From an uncultured Haliea sp. (GTDB taxonomy: Bacteria > Pseudomonadota > Gammaproteobacteria > Pseudomonadales > Halieaceae): a stretch of 64,000 nucleotides of DNA. The position numbers were made by a program, and so were the translations under genes. Shown here piece after piece: positions 10,273 through 19,295 of the stretch (position 1 is its first letter; every line of letters starts with the position of its first letter). The notes beneath the pieces were generated by a model. That model saw only the letters and a program-made list of their open reading frames with translations, ran no database searches and had not been told where the DNA came from. The stretch spans positions 1 through 64,000 of the forward strand of contig CAMYIZ010000074.1 in NCBI GenBank assembly GCA_947258585.1. Direction: 5' to 3'.

Positions 10273-10955
10273 AGCGGCCGCTGATCGGCGTCACCGGCAG
10301 CGACCGCGGCCTGCCCCTGGCGTGGTGGTTTACCCGCTGGGCGCTGTGGCGCTCAGGGGCGAGGGCGGTGTACCTGACACACTCCAGTCCCGGTGAGCTG
10401 GAGGCACTTGACGGCATCGTGATCAGTGGTGGGGATGACATCGACCGGGGCCTGTACCTGGCCGAACACGATGCGCCCGGGCCAGCCGACCCGGAGCGGG
10501 ATCGCTTCGAGATCCGGGTGCTGGAACACTTGATGGGCAGCCGCCTGCCGGTGCTGGGTATCTGTCGCGGCGCACAGCTCATGAACGTGGTGCGCGGGGG
10601 TACGCTCTATCCGGACCTGCGCAACCTGCGTCGAAAGACCTCCAATCGCCGTACGCCCCTGGCGCGCAAGACCTTGCTGGTGGAGCCGGGTTCCGGGCTG
10701 CAAGGCATGCTGGGGGAGAGTCGCCTGCGGATCAACAGTCTCCATCAACAGGCCATCAAGGATCTTGGCGAGGGGCTGGTGGTCAGCGGCCGGGACCTGG
10801 ATGGCTTTGTGCAGGCTGTGGAGCTACCCGGCGAATCGTTCCTGTACGGCGTGCAATGGCATCCTGAGTACCTCCCTCTGCAGGCACCGCAAAGGAAACT
10901 GTTCACGACCCTGGTGCGCGCCGCTGCGGGCGATGAACCTTGCGCCCCGCAGTGA
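10269..10955 (+). CDS. Class I glutamine amidotransferase-like thiol hydrolase (peptidase C26)
   Basis: This is a 228-residue alpha/beta hydrolase-like GATase of the PuuD/gamma-Glu-hydrolase type. The nucleophile elbow is LGICRGAQLMN (Cys99), and the catalytic His and Glu are in VQWHPEYL (His198, Glu200). The GGDD segment of the family is present near residue 55. C26 enzymes cleave gamma-glutamyl amide bonds. Next to an amidoligase, the gene most likely trims or recycles the amide product; that is inference. The start is GTG 10269, four bases inside the amidoligase stop, so the pair is translationally coupled. It is the last gene of the adaptor-pump-ligase-hydrolase run. Confidence 0.88.
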   Translation: MKRPLIGVTGSDRGLPLAWWFTRWALWRSGARAVYLTHSSPGELEALDGIVISGGDDIDRGLYLAEHDAPGPADPERDRFEIRVLEHLMGSRLPVLGICRGAQLMNVVRGGTLYPDLRNLRRKTSNRRTPLARKTLLVEPGSGLQGMLGESRLRINSLHQQAIKDLGEGLVVSGRDLDGFVQAVELPGESFLYGVQWHPEYLPLQAPQRKLFTTLVRAAAGDEPCAPQ

Positions 10956-10992
10956 TAGACTAGACACTTTTAGCCCGGGAGAGCCCCCAGTC

Positions 10993-11271
10993 ATGAGCGA
11001 ATCTGATTCCGAGAACCACTTGCAGTGCATGGAACGTTTTATCGAGCTGGCCAACACCATGAAGAACGACGGTGTGCCAACCCGAGTTGTGTCGGCGGCA
11101 TTGATGACCGCGTCCGGGGTCTACGCCACCTATTCCGTTGCCGGCAACTCAGGTGGACTCAACCCGTCCGGCGTGGAGAAAGTCGCCGCGGCATACAAGC
11201 AAAACCTGGAGAATATCCAGCGCGCCAAACGCGAGGAAGCGCAGGCGGCAGCGCCTCAATCCAACTCCTGA
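10993..11271 (+). CDS. DUF3144 family protein
   Basis: This is a small cytoplasmic protein of 92 residues. The central helical stretch (FIELANTMKNDGVPTRVVSAALMTASGVYATY) matches what I know of DUF3144, a family of unknown function common in gammaproteobacteria. The start at ATG 10993 is the family start; the ORF track reads from 10765 inside the preceding gene. It lies 37 bases after the amidotransferase, with GGGAG upstream, and may be cotranscribed. Its last 16 bases overlap the end of the convergent GGDEF-EAL gene. Confidence 0.85.
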   Translation: MSESDSENHLQCMERFIELANTMKNDGVPTRVVSAALMTASGVYATYSVAGNSGGLNPSGVEKVAAAYKQNLENIQRAKREEAQAAAPQSNS

Positions 11272-13604
11272 GTAGACCCGGGGAGAGGCGCCTCCGCGCG
11301 TATCTCCCTGATTTGCTGCATGAAGTAACCGGGGGCCAGCATGGGCCGCAACTCGGCAGCGGTGACCGGACGGCTGAACAGGTAACCCTGTATGACGTCG
11401 GCGCCGTGGCGGGTCAGGAACTGGAATTGCTCGCTGGTCTCAACGCCTTCCGCCACCAGTTCCAGTTGCATGGATTGCCCCATGGCGATGATGGCCCGGA
11501 CCAGGCTGGCGTCATTGGCGCTCTTGTCGAAATCGATCACGAAGCTGCGATCGATCTTGAGCTCGTTGAGCGGGAATCGACTCAGGTAACTCAGCGACGA
11601 ATAGCCGGTACCAAAGTCGTCGATGGACAGCCGCAGCCCCATCGCCTTGAGCTCGTGCAGGGCCTTGACGGTACTGTGGCTGTCCTCCATCAGGATGCTT
11701 TCGGTGAGCTCCAGTTCCAGCGCTGAGGGCGACACGCCGCTGGCCTCGAGAATCTCTTTCACTGTCGGGCAGAAATTCTTGTTGAACTGCAGCGCCGAGA
11801 CGTTGACGGAAATTTTCGGCAGCTCCAGTCCCTCCTTGCGCAGCTCAACCAGCTCGCGGCAGGCTTCGCGTATACCCCAGTTCCCCATTTCCGCAATGAG
11901 TCCGATTTCCTCGGCCACCGGAATGAAGCGGAACGGTGGAATCATCCCCTGTTCCGGGTGATTCCACCGCAGCAGCGCTTCTGCGCCGATCACGGTACCC
12001 GTCCGCGTATCCACTTGCGGCTGGTAGTGGAATAACAGTTCGTTGCGCTCCATGGCTTTGCGCAGATCCGATTCCAGCAACAGTCTTTCCACGCCCGCCG
12101 CATCCATGTCGCTGCTGTAGAAAACGAAGGTGTTCTTGCCACGGGCCTTGGCGTGGAACATCGCTGTGTCAGCCGCTTTCAGCAAGCCTTCCAGGTCATT
12201 GGCATCGTTTGGTGCCAGGGCGATACCGATGCTGGGCGTAATCACCAGCTCGTGGCCATCGATTTCCACTGGCTGCAACAGTGCATCCAGCAGGCGCTGG
12301 GCGACCATGCCCACCGCATCGGCGCTCTCGACCTGGTTGAGCACCACGGTAAATTCGTCCCCACCGAGCCGCGACACATCGATGCGCGAGTCCGATTCGA
12401 CAAAATGGGCTACGACGTCACTGTCGCGAACACAGCTGGCGAGACGGTTCGCGACCTCCCGCAGCAGCATGTCGCCGGCACTGTGGCCCAGTGAATCGTT
12501 GACGCGCTTGAAATTGTCGAGGTCCAGAAAGAGCAGCGCCAGCATTTCTTTATTGCGCTTGGTCAGGCGCAGTAGCAGGTCCAGCTGCTCAGTGAACAGT
12601 CGACGGTTGGGCAGTGAGGTGAGGCTGTCAAAATAGGCCATCTGGCGCAGCCGGTCCTTGGTCTCTGTAACCTGCTGGACCGCCTGATTGAGCTCTGCGT
12701 TGCGCTGGGACAGCTGCGCCGTGCGCTCTTCCACTTTCATGCTGAGCAGCTGATGATCGACGCCGATACGGGTCTTGTAGCTGTTCAGGCCGCCGATGAT
12801 GGCGTTGAGCACGGTGGCGATTTCCTTCACCTCGCCCTCGCCCTCAATGGTCAGTGGCTGGTTTACATTGCCCGCGGCTATATCGTCGGCCATTCGGGCC
12901 AGGCGGGCCAGCGGTGCCGTGAGACGCTGGGTATAGCGACTGACCAGCCAGCTGGCGGCGACAATGACCAGCAGGGCAATGCCGGCCATGATGCCAAGCA
13001 CAGGCAGTATCAACATCAGCAACATGCTGCGGCTGATGCCGAAGTGCAGGTAAGCGACTACGAAACGGCTGCCCTGGGGCATGACCAGGGCGCGGCCAAA
13101 ATCGTATCGGGTGAGGTCGTTGCGCGTGGGATTGACCGGTGAAAACAGGGGCAGGGTCAGGTCGATAAGCTTTTCCCCCCCTGCGAGGCTTGCCAGCACC
13201 GCGCTGGGCGCCGGACTGGCACTGGAGCTGTGAGATGTCAGGCTTTTGTCGACATCCGCTGCATCGGCCCCGCGGATGTCCTTGAAGCCGGGTACGTTAT
13301 CCATTGCGCCGGGGAAGCTTTCCCGTGCCGCCAGCAGCTTGCCTTCGGGACTGTAGAGGCGGACAAAACTGAAGGCAGGGGAGCGCCGAAGGAGGCGGTC
13401 GAGCGTCGCGTCCAATTGTCCGGCGTCGCGCAGATAGATCTCGACCGGCAGCTGGATTTCGCCAGTGACTCCGCTGGTTGCGGTCTGCAGCAGTGCGTCC
13501 CGGCGCAGGCTGAACTCGCGCAGCCCCAGGCCGGTGAGAACGACCACGGCAATAACCGCGGCGCTGGCGAGGACAAGCAGGTTGATGCGGCCAGCCACAG
13601 TCAT
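11256..13604 (-). CDS. GGDEF-EAL cyclic-di-GMP turnover protein with periplasmic sensor and HAMP
   Basis: This is a membrane signalling protein of 782 residues. TM1 (about 7-27) is followed by a periplasmic sensor region (28-195), TM2 (about 205-230), HAMP, GGDEF (RLGGDEF near 413) and EAL (AEALLRW near 541). The diguanylate cyclase signature GGDEF is intact, but I see no RxxD inhibitory site at the usual spacing; an insert (HFVESDSRIDVS) sits there. EAL metal and catalytic motifs are complete (NVSA, ELTES, DDFGTGYSS, KIDRSF, EGVE, GYLFSRP), so phosphodiesterase activity is likely. The track starts at 14009, but MTVAGRIN at 13604 gives a proper TM1. It shares strand with an HD-GYP gene two genes upstream. 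Confidence 0.93.
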   Translation of the reverse strand: MTVAGRINLLVLASAAVIAVVVLTGLGLREFSLRRDALLQTATSGVTGEIQLPVEIYLRDAGQLDATLDRLLRRSPAFSFVRLYSPEGKLLAARESFPGAMDNVPGFKDIRGADAADVDKSLTSHSSSASPAPSAVLASLAGGEKLIDLTLPLFSPVNPTRNDLTRYDFGRALVMPQGSRFVVAYLHFGISRSMLLMLILPVLGIMAGIALLVIVAASWLVSRYTQRLTAPLARLARMADDIAAGNVNQPLTIEGEGEVKEIATVLNAIIGGLNSYKTRIGVDHQLLSMKVEERTAQLSQRNAELNQAVQQVTETKDRLRQMAYFDSLTSLPNRRLFTEQLDLLLRLTKRNKEMLALLFLDLDNFKRVNDSLGHSAGDMLLREVANRLASCVRDSDVVAHFVESDSRIDVSRLGGDEFTVVLNQVESADAVGMVAQRLLDALLQPVEIDGHELVITPSIGIALAPNDANDLEGLLKAADTAMFHAKARGKNTFVFYSSDMDAAGVERLLLESDLRKAMERNELLFHYQPQVDTRTGTVIGAEALLRWNHPEQGMIPPFRFIPVAEEIGLIAEMGNWGIREACRELVELRKEGLELPKISVNVSALQFNKNFCPTVKEILEASGVSPSALELELTESILMEDSHSTVKALHELKAMGLRLSIDDFGTGYSSLSYLSRFPLNELKIDRSFVIDFDKSANDASLVRAIIAMGQSMQLELVAEGVETSEQFQFLTRHGADVIQGYLFSRPVTAAELRPMLAPGYFMQQIREIRAEAPLPGSTQELD

Positions 13605-13792
13605 GCGTGTGGTCCCCGCTCGGCATTGCCGGATCGGGTACTCCGCCCCCGGCTCGCATCCCATGGGATTCCGGGGAGCCCGCTCGCGGTTCCGATTGGT
13701 CCCATGATATTCATCCAGCGTTTTGTCATTTCTCAGCATGAAAGGTACGTTATTTGGCGGGGTTGCGGCAATGGCCAACTCGCCCAAGCGTG

Positions 13793-15319
13793 TTATTTCC
13801 GCCCCCCGTCTGCTACCAGATCGGCGAGATAGCGGAGTTTTCTGCCCGCCCGGAGCCTGGCCCAGGGTGCAAACCAATAGCCAAGAGGTACCAGGTCCGC
13901 CCAGCCGAGGCTGTCCACCACCACGAGACGGGCGGGTTTTCGAGCCCGTCGCTGAACCACGATATTGGCTGGCAGCAGGCGGCGGGAGGGCATTCCCAGC
14001 GCGCGCCACTGGCGGGAAAATGTTGACAGCGCGGCCCGCAATTGCCCATCAGCCCCATGCCGCGCCAGATAGGCCTGGAGTGTCACGGAGATACCGCCGT
14101 CGTCATCCCGGATGAGCTCACAGCGAAGACCAGGCCCAAGGTTGGTGGGCACCAGCTGGTCAATCCTGGCCACCAGCTGGTAGGCGGCTGGTCCGATGCG
14201 GCGTTCGATATGCCGGTAGACCCGAATGTCCTGCAGGTTGTCGTCGAAAAGCCGCACCGGCTTCAGCCTTTTCAGCCAGGGGCTGTCCCTGCGCTTGCGG
14301 TGCGGGGCGCGGTCCGGGCGCAGGACCTTGATGCACCAGGCCGGGTCGGCGGGATCGACGAAGCAGAGACGGCTGTCACCGCCGGCAAAGGCATCGGCAA
14401 CGCCTCCCAGCTGCCGTTTGGTCCCGCCCGCGGGCGTGCCGGCCTGGTCGAGCCAGCGGGTAATGGTCTGCGCAATCCGGGTCGCCTCTTGCAAGGGCCG
14501 CGGCGGTGGGGGCATGTTGCCCCGGGTTTCCAGGTCGTGCAGCCGCAATGGCTGACCCTCTTCGAGCAGCTTTTCAATGCCTCTGCTGACCCGACCGGGG
14601 CGCCGTACCGGCACCGAGAGAACGCCCACCGCGGCGCCACAGCTCAAACTCTCGTAGACCATGGAGGCGCTGTCCTCGGATACCCAGATAACACCGCAGC
14701 GCGCATACTGTTGCAGCAGCCAGTCCGGACTGGTCTCCGCCAGTGCCACGACCTCCAGCCCCGGGTTTGCCAGCTGTCTGGCCAGGCGGATAAAGCTGGC
14801 CGGTGTGCGCGGAGACGTTGTCAGGGTCCAGGCCACTTCCGGCAGGGCGGCCTGCAGCCGCTGCAATTGGCTCGCGAGGTGGGTGTTGTCCCACCGATAG
14901 TGGCGGGAGGGGCCCCCGACAAGGATCAGGCCTCGATTTGCCGCGGCGGCGCTGGCGGGCTTGACCGGGTTCAGGGGGCCCTTGCTCAGGAGCACGTTGT
15001 GGGCAGGCGGGACTCCGTCATGTTCGGGGATTATGCTCAGGTCGAAGAGTGTCCGCGGCAGGCCCGGGTCCATCAGCGCCACCAGCTTGCCGCCGTGGAG
15101 GTGGCGATAGCGCAGGCCGCGCCAGTGGCTCCGGCGTCCGGCGGTCAGGATCAGGTCGGGGGCGGGGAGCTGCGCGGGTGATTCTGTTCTGCCGACCCGG
15201 TAGATGTGCGCCGGCCGCAGGGCCTGCAGGGCCCCGGCGAGGCCGGCGAGCTGGCGCCGGTGTCCAGCCCTGTCATCCTCGATACACCAGATGACCAGCG
15301 CGGGCCGGTCAACTGTCAC
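13793..15319 (-). CDS. ELM1-family glycosyltransferase-like domain fused to YrbL-type kinase-like domain
   Basis: This 508-residue protein has two parts. Residues 1-290 match the mitochondrial fission ELM1-like family (IWCIEDDRAGHRRQL, LVGGPSRHY, WVSEDSASMVYESLSCGAAVGV), which has a GT-B-like fold. Residues about 305-500 match the PhoP-regulated YrbL family (AFAGGDSRLCFVDP, CIKVLRP, NLQDIRVYRHIERR, NLGPGLRCELIRDD), related to lipopolysaccharide kinases. In the genomes I recall, the two are separate proteins, so the fusion suggests one envelope-glycan process. There is no signal peptide. It overlaps the HD-GYP gene by four bases, so the two are coupled. Domain calls come from motif memory; activity is inferred. 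Confidence 0.8.
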   Translation of the reverse strand: MTVDRPALVIWCIEDDRAGHRRQLAGLAGALQALRPAHIYRVGRTESPAQLPAPDLILTAGRRSHWRGLRYRHLHGGKLVALMDPGLPRTLFDLSIIPEHDGVPPAHNVLLSKGPLNPVKPASAAAANRGLILVGGPSRHYRWDNTHLASQLQRLQAALPEVAWTLTTSPRTPASFIRLARQLANPGLEVVALAETSPDWLLQQYARCGVIWVSEDSASMVYESLSCGAAVGVLSVPVRRPGRVSRGIEKLLEEGQPLRLHDLETRGNMPPPPRPLQEATRIAQTITRWLDQAGTPAGGTKRQLGGVADAFAGGDSRLCFVDPADPAWCIKVLRPDRAPHRKRRDSPWLKRLKPVRLFDDNLQDIRVYRHIERRIGPAAYQLVARIDQLVPTNLGPGLRCELIRDDDGGISVTLQAYLARHGADGQLRAALSTFSRQWRALGMPSRRLLPANIVVQRRARKPARLVVVDSLGWADLVPLGYWFAPWARLRAGRKLRYLADLVADGGRK

Positions 15320-16569
15320 GCCGTGGTCAAGCCCGATAGCGCGTCAACGCTCTGCAGGTCGATGCCGTAGGCCCCGGGTTCCAGGCTGCGCATTATGTTA
15401 ACCACTGGCTCGGCTTTCGCGTCTTCCTGTTCCTGCAGGTCTTTCAGCATCGGCGTGGCCAGCATGCGCTTGTTTGGGTCCATCAATATCATCACTTTGG
15501 GGCGCAGTCGGCGGGTTCGGTATTCGGCAACCACCACCCCGATTTCGCCGGTGCTCAGCTCGACCAGAGTGCCTGCGGGATAGACGCCGATCGCCCGGAT
15601 AAAGGCCTCGACCAGCTCGGCCTGGAAATCAACGTCGCGGGCCTCATACAGGATCCGAATGGCGTTCGACGGCGATATGGCCGCCGCGTATTCGCGGTTG
15701 CTGGTGAGAGCGCCGTAGGTATCGACGATTGCGGCAATGCGGGCCACCGGTGGAATCATGTCGCCTTTCAAGCCCAGCGGATAGCCGGAGCCGTTGTGGC
15801 GTTCGTGATGATGGGTGACCATGTTGATCACATCGGGGTTGATAATCCCGCTCTCCTCAATGATCTGCAGGCCGTAGGTGACATGCTCCTGCATGTGCGC
15901 CGACTCCTTGGCGGTCAGTGAACGCTTTGCCTGCAGCAGCTCAGGATCGACACGCAACTTGCCCACATCCATCAGCATGCCACCCATGGCGAGCGAGCGC
16001 AGGTCCTGCCGCGACATGCCCACCTCCCGTCCCAGCGCGACCGCCCAGATGGCGGAGCTCAAGGCATGCTCATAGCTGTAGTGGTCGTGCTGCTTGAGCC
16101 GCGCCACCCACAGGCAGGCATCCGGGTTGCGGCTGATGCTCCCGATGAGGGGCTCGACTGATTTACGCATGTTGATAACGTTGATCTTGCCGCCCCGGCC
16201 GACGTCCTCGAAGATCTCACAAAGATCACTGACCAGCAGGTCCAGTGCGGCCTCCGCCCGGGGCTGCTCCTCCTGGAAGTTCGTCTGGTCGCCGTAGCTT
16301 TTCAGTTCGCGGTCGCGAAAGATCTGGGCCAGCGGCACGCGCTTGTGCGAGACCTTGGCCCTGCGTTGCACCTTTTCCACGGGTTGCCGGCTCTGCCGCG
16401 TGTCGATGAACACGTGGTCGCAGTACTCCTGCAGGCGGTCGATCTGGGCGCGATTCTCTATCCTGAATCCCTGGATCATGAACGGTGTTTCCAGCCACGG
16501 CCGATCCAGGGCACTGACAAACATGCCCACTTCCAGATCAACTGTGGCTATCTTTACCGTCTCCAGCAT
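15316..16569 (-). CDS. HD-GYP phosphodiesterase with N-terminal DUF3391
   Basis: This predicted cyclic-di-GMP hydrolase has 417 residues. The N-terminal DUF3391 begins KIATVDLEVGMFVSALDRPW. The HD-GYP domain carries HHHERHNGSGYP and GDMIPPVARIAAIVDTY, with metal-binding His residues in YSYEHALSSAIWA. The HD doublet near GGMLMDVGK reads MDVGK where canonical HD-GYP has HDIGK, so a metal ligand may be altered. The track uses TTG 16602; ATG 16569 (MLETVKIATVD) is the usual start for DUF3391 proteins. It lies directly upstream of, and overlaps, the ELM1-YrbL gene. With the GGDEF-EAL gene it forms a c-di-GMP-themed run on the minus strand. Confidence 0.9.
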   Translation of the reverse strand: MLETVKIATVDLEVGMFVSALDRPWLETPFMIQGFRIENRAQIDRLQEYCDHVFIDTRQSRQPVEKVQRRAKVSHKRVPLAQIFRDRELKSYGDQTNFQEEQPRAEAALDLLVSDLCEIFEDVGRGGKINVINMRKSVEPLIGSISRNPDACLWVARLKQHDHYSYEHALSSAIWAVALGREVGMSRQDLRSLAMGGMLMDVGKLRVDPELLQAKRSLTAKESAHMQEHVTYGLQIIEESGIINPDVINMVTHHHERHNGSGYPLGLKGDMIPPVARIAAIVDTYGALTSNREYAAAISPSNAIRILYEARDVDFQAELVEAFIRAIGVYPAGTLVELSTGEIGVVVAEYRTRRLRPKVMILMDPNKRMLATPMLKDLQEQEDAKAEPVVNIMRSLEPGAYGIDLQSVDALSGLTTA

Positions 16570-16698
16570 GCCTCGCGACCACTCCCGGACATCCGTCCGC
16601 AACCTATCCGGGTCTAGAGTAGCGCCGGAAAGCGGGTTTGTGGCGGCTTTTCTGGAGAAATCTCTTGAAAATGCGTCGCAATTGGCAGATTTCGGGGC

Positions 16699-16956
16699 TC
16701 AGCGCAGTCGATTGCCCCAGTGGCGGCACTTCAGATCGTCAAACTGGTCCTTGTAAACCTGCCGCTGGCGCTTCCACTGGTCCATCTTCCGCACCGAGCC
16801 TCCGCCCTTGCGGCGCGCATCCAGGCGCTCGATCTGCAGCTGGAGCTGGCGACAGGTCTCCAGGCTGGCATCTGGCTCCTGGGCGGCGCTGCGCGGGCCA
16901 ACCGTCGCCAGGGTGAGAGCCACCCATACCATGGCCGGTCTGTACCTGTTAAACAT
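16699..16956 (-). CDS. Small secreted protein, unknown function
   Basis: This 85-residue protein has a signal peptide (MVWVALTLATVGPRSAAQ) followed by a mature part of about 60 residues. That part is rich in Gln, Arg and Lys (ETCRQLQLQIERLDARRK, MDQWKRQRQVYKDQ) and has two cysteines that could pair. The ORF track starts at 17109, but ATG 16956 has GGAGG eight bases upstream and places the signal peptide at the N-terminus. It precedes the HD-GYP gene by about 130 bases on the same strand. I do not recognise the family. The helical Gln/Arg pattern suggests a periplasmic coiled-coil protein. Confidence 0.75.
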   Translation of the reverse strand: MFNRYRPAMVWVALTLATVGPRSAAQEPDASLETCRQLQLQIERLDARRKGGGSVRKMDQWKRQRQVYKDQFDDLKCRHWGNRLR

Positions 16957-17183
16957 CACCTGATCCTCCCTGACCCGTTCGTGGTTGCCTGATTCTAGCG
17001 CTGGCCATAGCACTGTTGCAGTGCTGTGGCGGCAGAGGACCGAAAATGTGTCCCTTGTGATGACTGGATACCAAACTGGCGCCGGATAGCGTAACGCGCA
17101 CGCCCCCACGATGGCAGGGGTGGCTAACGGTATCCGGAGAATTTGGTTATAGTGCTCCGCGACTACAATAAACGAGGACTACC

Positions 17184-17972
17184 ATGCCTGCTGCATCGCC
17201 CATAAGCCACGAAGAAAGCTGTTCCCCCGCCAGCGGGGTGGTAGTCACCGGCGCCGCCTCGGGCATCGGCGGTGCCTGTGCGGATCTCCTCGCCAGCCGG
17301 GGGCGGGCGGTGGCGCTGTGGGACCTGGACGAGGCTGCGGCCCGCCGGCGAGCGGAGCAACTCGCTGCGGAATTCGGGATTGCCGCAATCGGTCTCCGGG
17401 TAGACGTTTCCGATCCGGCGGCGATTCGCGCAGCTGCTGACGCCAGCCGCGAGGCCATCGGCACCATTGGCGGGCTGGTGCACGCCGCGGGTATGGTGCT
17501 GGAAATGCCGGTCGCCGATACCGATGTGGCTGCCTGGGACCGGCTCATGAACGTCAATCTCCGGGCCCTGTTGCTGGCGACTCAGGCCTTATTGCCCGAT
17601 CTCGAGCAGACAGGACATGGCGCGGTGGTCGGCATCGGTTCGATCAACGCCACCCTGGGCAATGGCCTGATTCCAGCCTACAGCGCCTCCAAGGGCGGGA
17701 TGATTTCCCTGGTCCGCTCGCTGGCGGATGACCTGGGCCCGCGGGGTATCCGGATCAATGTGGTATCCCCGGGGCAGATCCGCACACCCATGTTGCAACC
17801 GGCAGTGGCGGCCCTGCCCGAGGGAACCTTCGAGCGGCGCATCCTGCTGGGGCGACTGGGAGAACCGCGGGAGGTGGCGAGTGCGGTGGCGTTCCTGCTC
17901 TCGGCTGAAGCGAGCTACATCACGGCTGCGGAACTTGTTGTGGATGGCGGCAATATCTCGTCCCAGCGCTGA
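17184..17972 (+). CDS. SDR family oxidoreductase 1
   Basis: This is a classical NAD(P)-dependent short-chain dehydrogenase of 262 residues. It has TGAASGIG near residue 20, the catalytic Tyr-Lys in AYSASKGG and the C-terminal GxxxVVDGG strand (ELVVDGGN). An Asp at the end of beta-2 (LWDLDEAA) points to NAD(H) rather than NADP(H). The hydroxy or keto substrate is unknown. GAGG precedes the ATG. It heads a plus-strand run that continues with a LuxR-type regulator, two more SDRs and an MDR dehydrogenase, so the regulator probably controls these enzymes. Confidence 0.92.
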   Translation: MPAASPISHEESCSPASGVVVTGAASGIGGACADLLASRGRAVALWDLDEAAARRRAEQLAAEFGIAAIGLRVDVSDPAAIRAAADASREAIGTIGGLVHAAGMVLEMPVADTDVAAWDRLMNVNLRALLLATQALLPDLEQTGHGAVVGIGSINATLGNGLIPAYSASKGGMISLVRSLADDLGPRGIRINVVSPGQIRTPMLQPAVAALPEGTFERRILLGRLGEPREVASAVAFLLSAEASYITAAELVVDGGNISSQR

Positions 17973-18029
17973 GGCGCCGGTGGCGGAAACCCGCTGGGGT
18001 GGACAGCGACACCGGGGGCTTCCGACCTG

Positions 18030-19193
18030 ATGCCGCAGGCAGGCAGTGACGTGGATCTGGCACAGTTCAACCAACTGGTGGTTGCGCTTTACAATGGCCC
18101 CCGGGAAAGTTCCCCCTGGGAGGCGTTTCTGCAGCTGCTGCAACCGCTGCTGCGGGCCCGGCTGACAGTGATTACCCTGAGCCGCCCGCGCCCCAATCAC
18201 GCCGGGCTCAGTTTTATCGGTGGCATGCACTTTGACCAGTCCAGCCGCCTGCGCTACGCCAATGACTTCTCCGAGCTGGACCCTTTCGTAGGCCTGCCCG
18301 ACGGCCAGGCCGTCACCCTTGACGATATGGTTTCAAGGGAAGAGTTGCGCCAGTCCCTGTTCTACCAGCGTAATCTTGCCCCCCTCGACAGTGCACAGGT
18401 GCTGGGAGTGGATATCTATCGTGGCGCGTCCGTCGGGATGAGTCTGCGCGCCACCCGGTCGGAGTGTGATCCGCGCTTTGCCGGCACCGAGAAGCGGATC
18501 TTCAACCTCCTGAGCCCGCATCTGCGACAAGTGCTGGACTGGCTGGATCGCGACCGTCATCGGGAGTGGGAGCGCAGCCTCTACGACAGCATGGCGCATC
18601 GCCTGGACGTTGGCATCATTCTCCTCGACCGTGAGCTGCACATCGTGCATTGCAATCCGGTCGCCCGCCACCTGCTCGACCGTGCGGACGCGCTGCTGGA
18701 GGGCCGCGGGCGGCTGGCGGCCAGGGAGACAGGCGCCAATCGCCAGTTGCAGCGCGCCCTGCAGTCCTGTCGCGACATCGGCAGCGCGCGGCCGGCCTTG
18801 ACCGAGGCGCTGTCGCTGCCGCGCCCGGACAGCGAGGGCAGCGTGTACCTGGTGATCAAGCCGCTGGCGGCTGTCGGCGCCGAGGCCTCCGCGGAGCGGC
18901 TGCAACTGGACGATGACGCGGCTCCGCGGGTGGCGGTGTACATCAGCATACCGGAAGTCCTGACCCCGGCCCGGCAGGGGCTTCTGCAGCAGCTGTTCGG
19001 CTTCACCAGCAGCGAGGCCCGCCTGACCATTGCCCTGGCCAACGGTCTCAGCCTGGACCAGATCGCGGAGGACTTTTGCGTCAGCCGCAATACGGTCCGT
19101 ACCCACCTGCGCGGCGCTTTCCAGAAGGCGGGTGTCAGGCAGCAGTCCACCCTGGTCAGTCTCGTGCTGCGGACTATCGCCGGTCTGGACTGA
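18030..19193 (+). CDS. LuxR-type HTH transcriptional regulator
   Basis: This is a 387-residue DNA-binding regulator. A C-terminal LuxR/GerE helix-turn-helix (about 320-385) is visible as GLSLDQIAEDFCVSRNTVRTHLRGAFQKAG. The N-terminal 300 residues carry no phosphoacceptor Asp pattern, so it is not a response regulator; that part probably senses a ligand. Similar stand-alone regulators accompany SDR-rich catabolic clusters in marine gammaproteobacteria, as I recall. It lies between SDR 1 and SDR 2 on the same strand with 57- and 102-base gaps. The likely targets are its neighbours, which is inference. Confidence 0.9.
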   Translation: MPQAGSDVDLAQFNQLVVALYNGPRESSPWEAFLQLLQPLLRARLTVITLSRPRPNHAGLSFIGGMHFDQSSRLRYANDFSELDPFVGLPDGQAVTLDDMVSREELRQSLFYQRNLAPLDSAQVLGVDIYRGASVGMSLRATRSECDPRFAGTEKRIFNLLSPHLRQVLDWLDRDRHREWERSLYDSMAHRLDVGIILLDRELHIVHCNPVARHLLDRADALLEGRGRLAARETGANRQLQRALQSCRDIGSARPALTEALSLPRPDSEGSVYLVIKPLAAVGAEASAERLQLDDDAAPRVAVYISIPEVLTPARQGLLQQLFGFTSSEARLTIALANGLSLDQIAEDFCVSRNTVRTHLRGAFQKAGVRQQSTLVSLVLRTIAGLD

Positions 19194-19295
19194 CTGCCGC
19201 GGTGGCTCCCGGGCCGGGCCCGTATCTCATGCATATGGAGTATGCCGCGCCAGCAGCGTGGAGCTATTCTCCGGGTTTCAGGGGAGGACGCGCGG

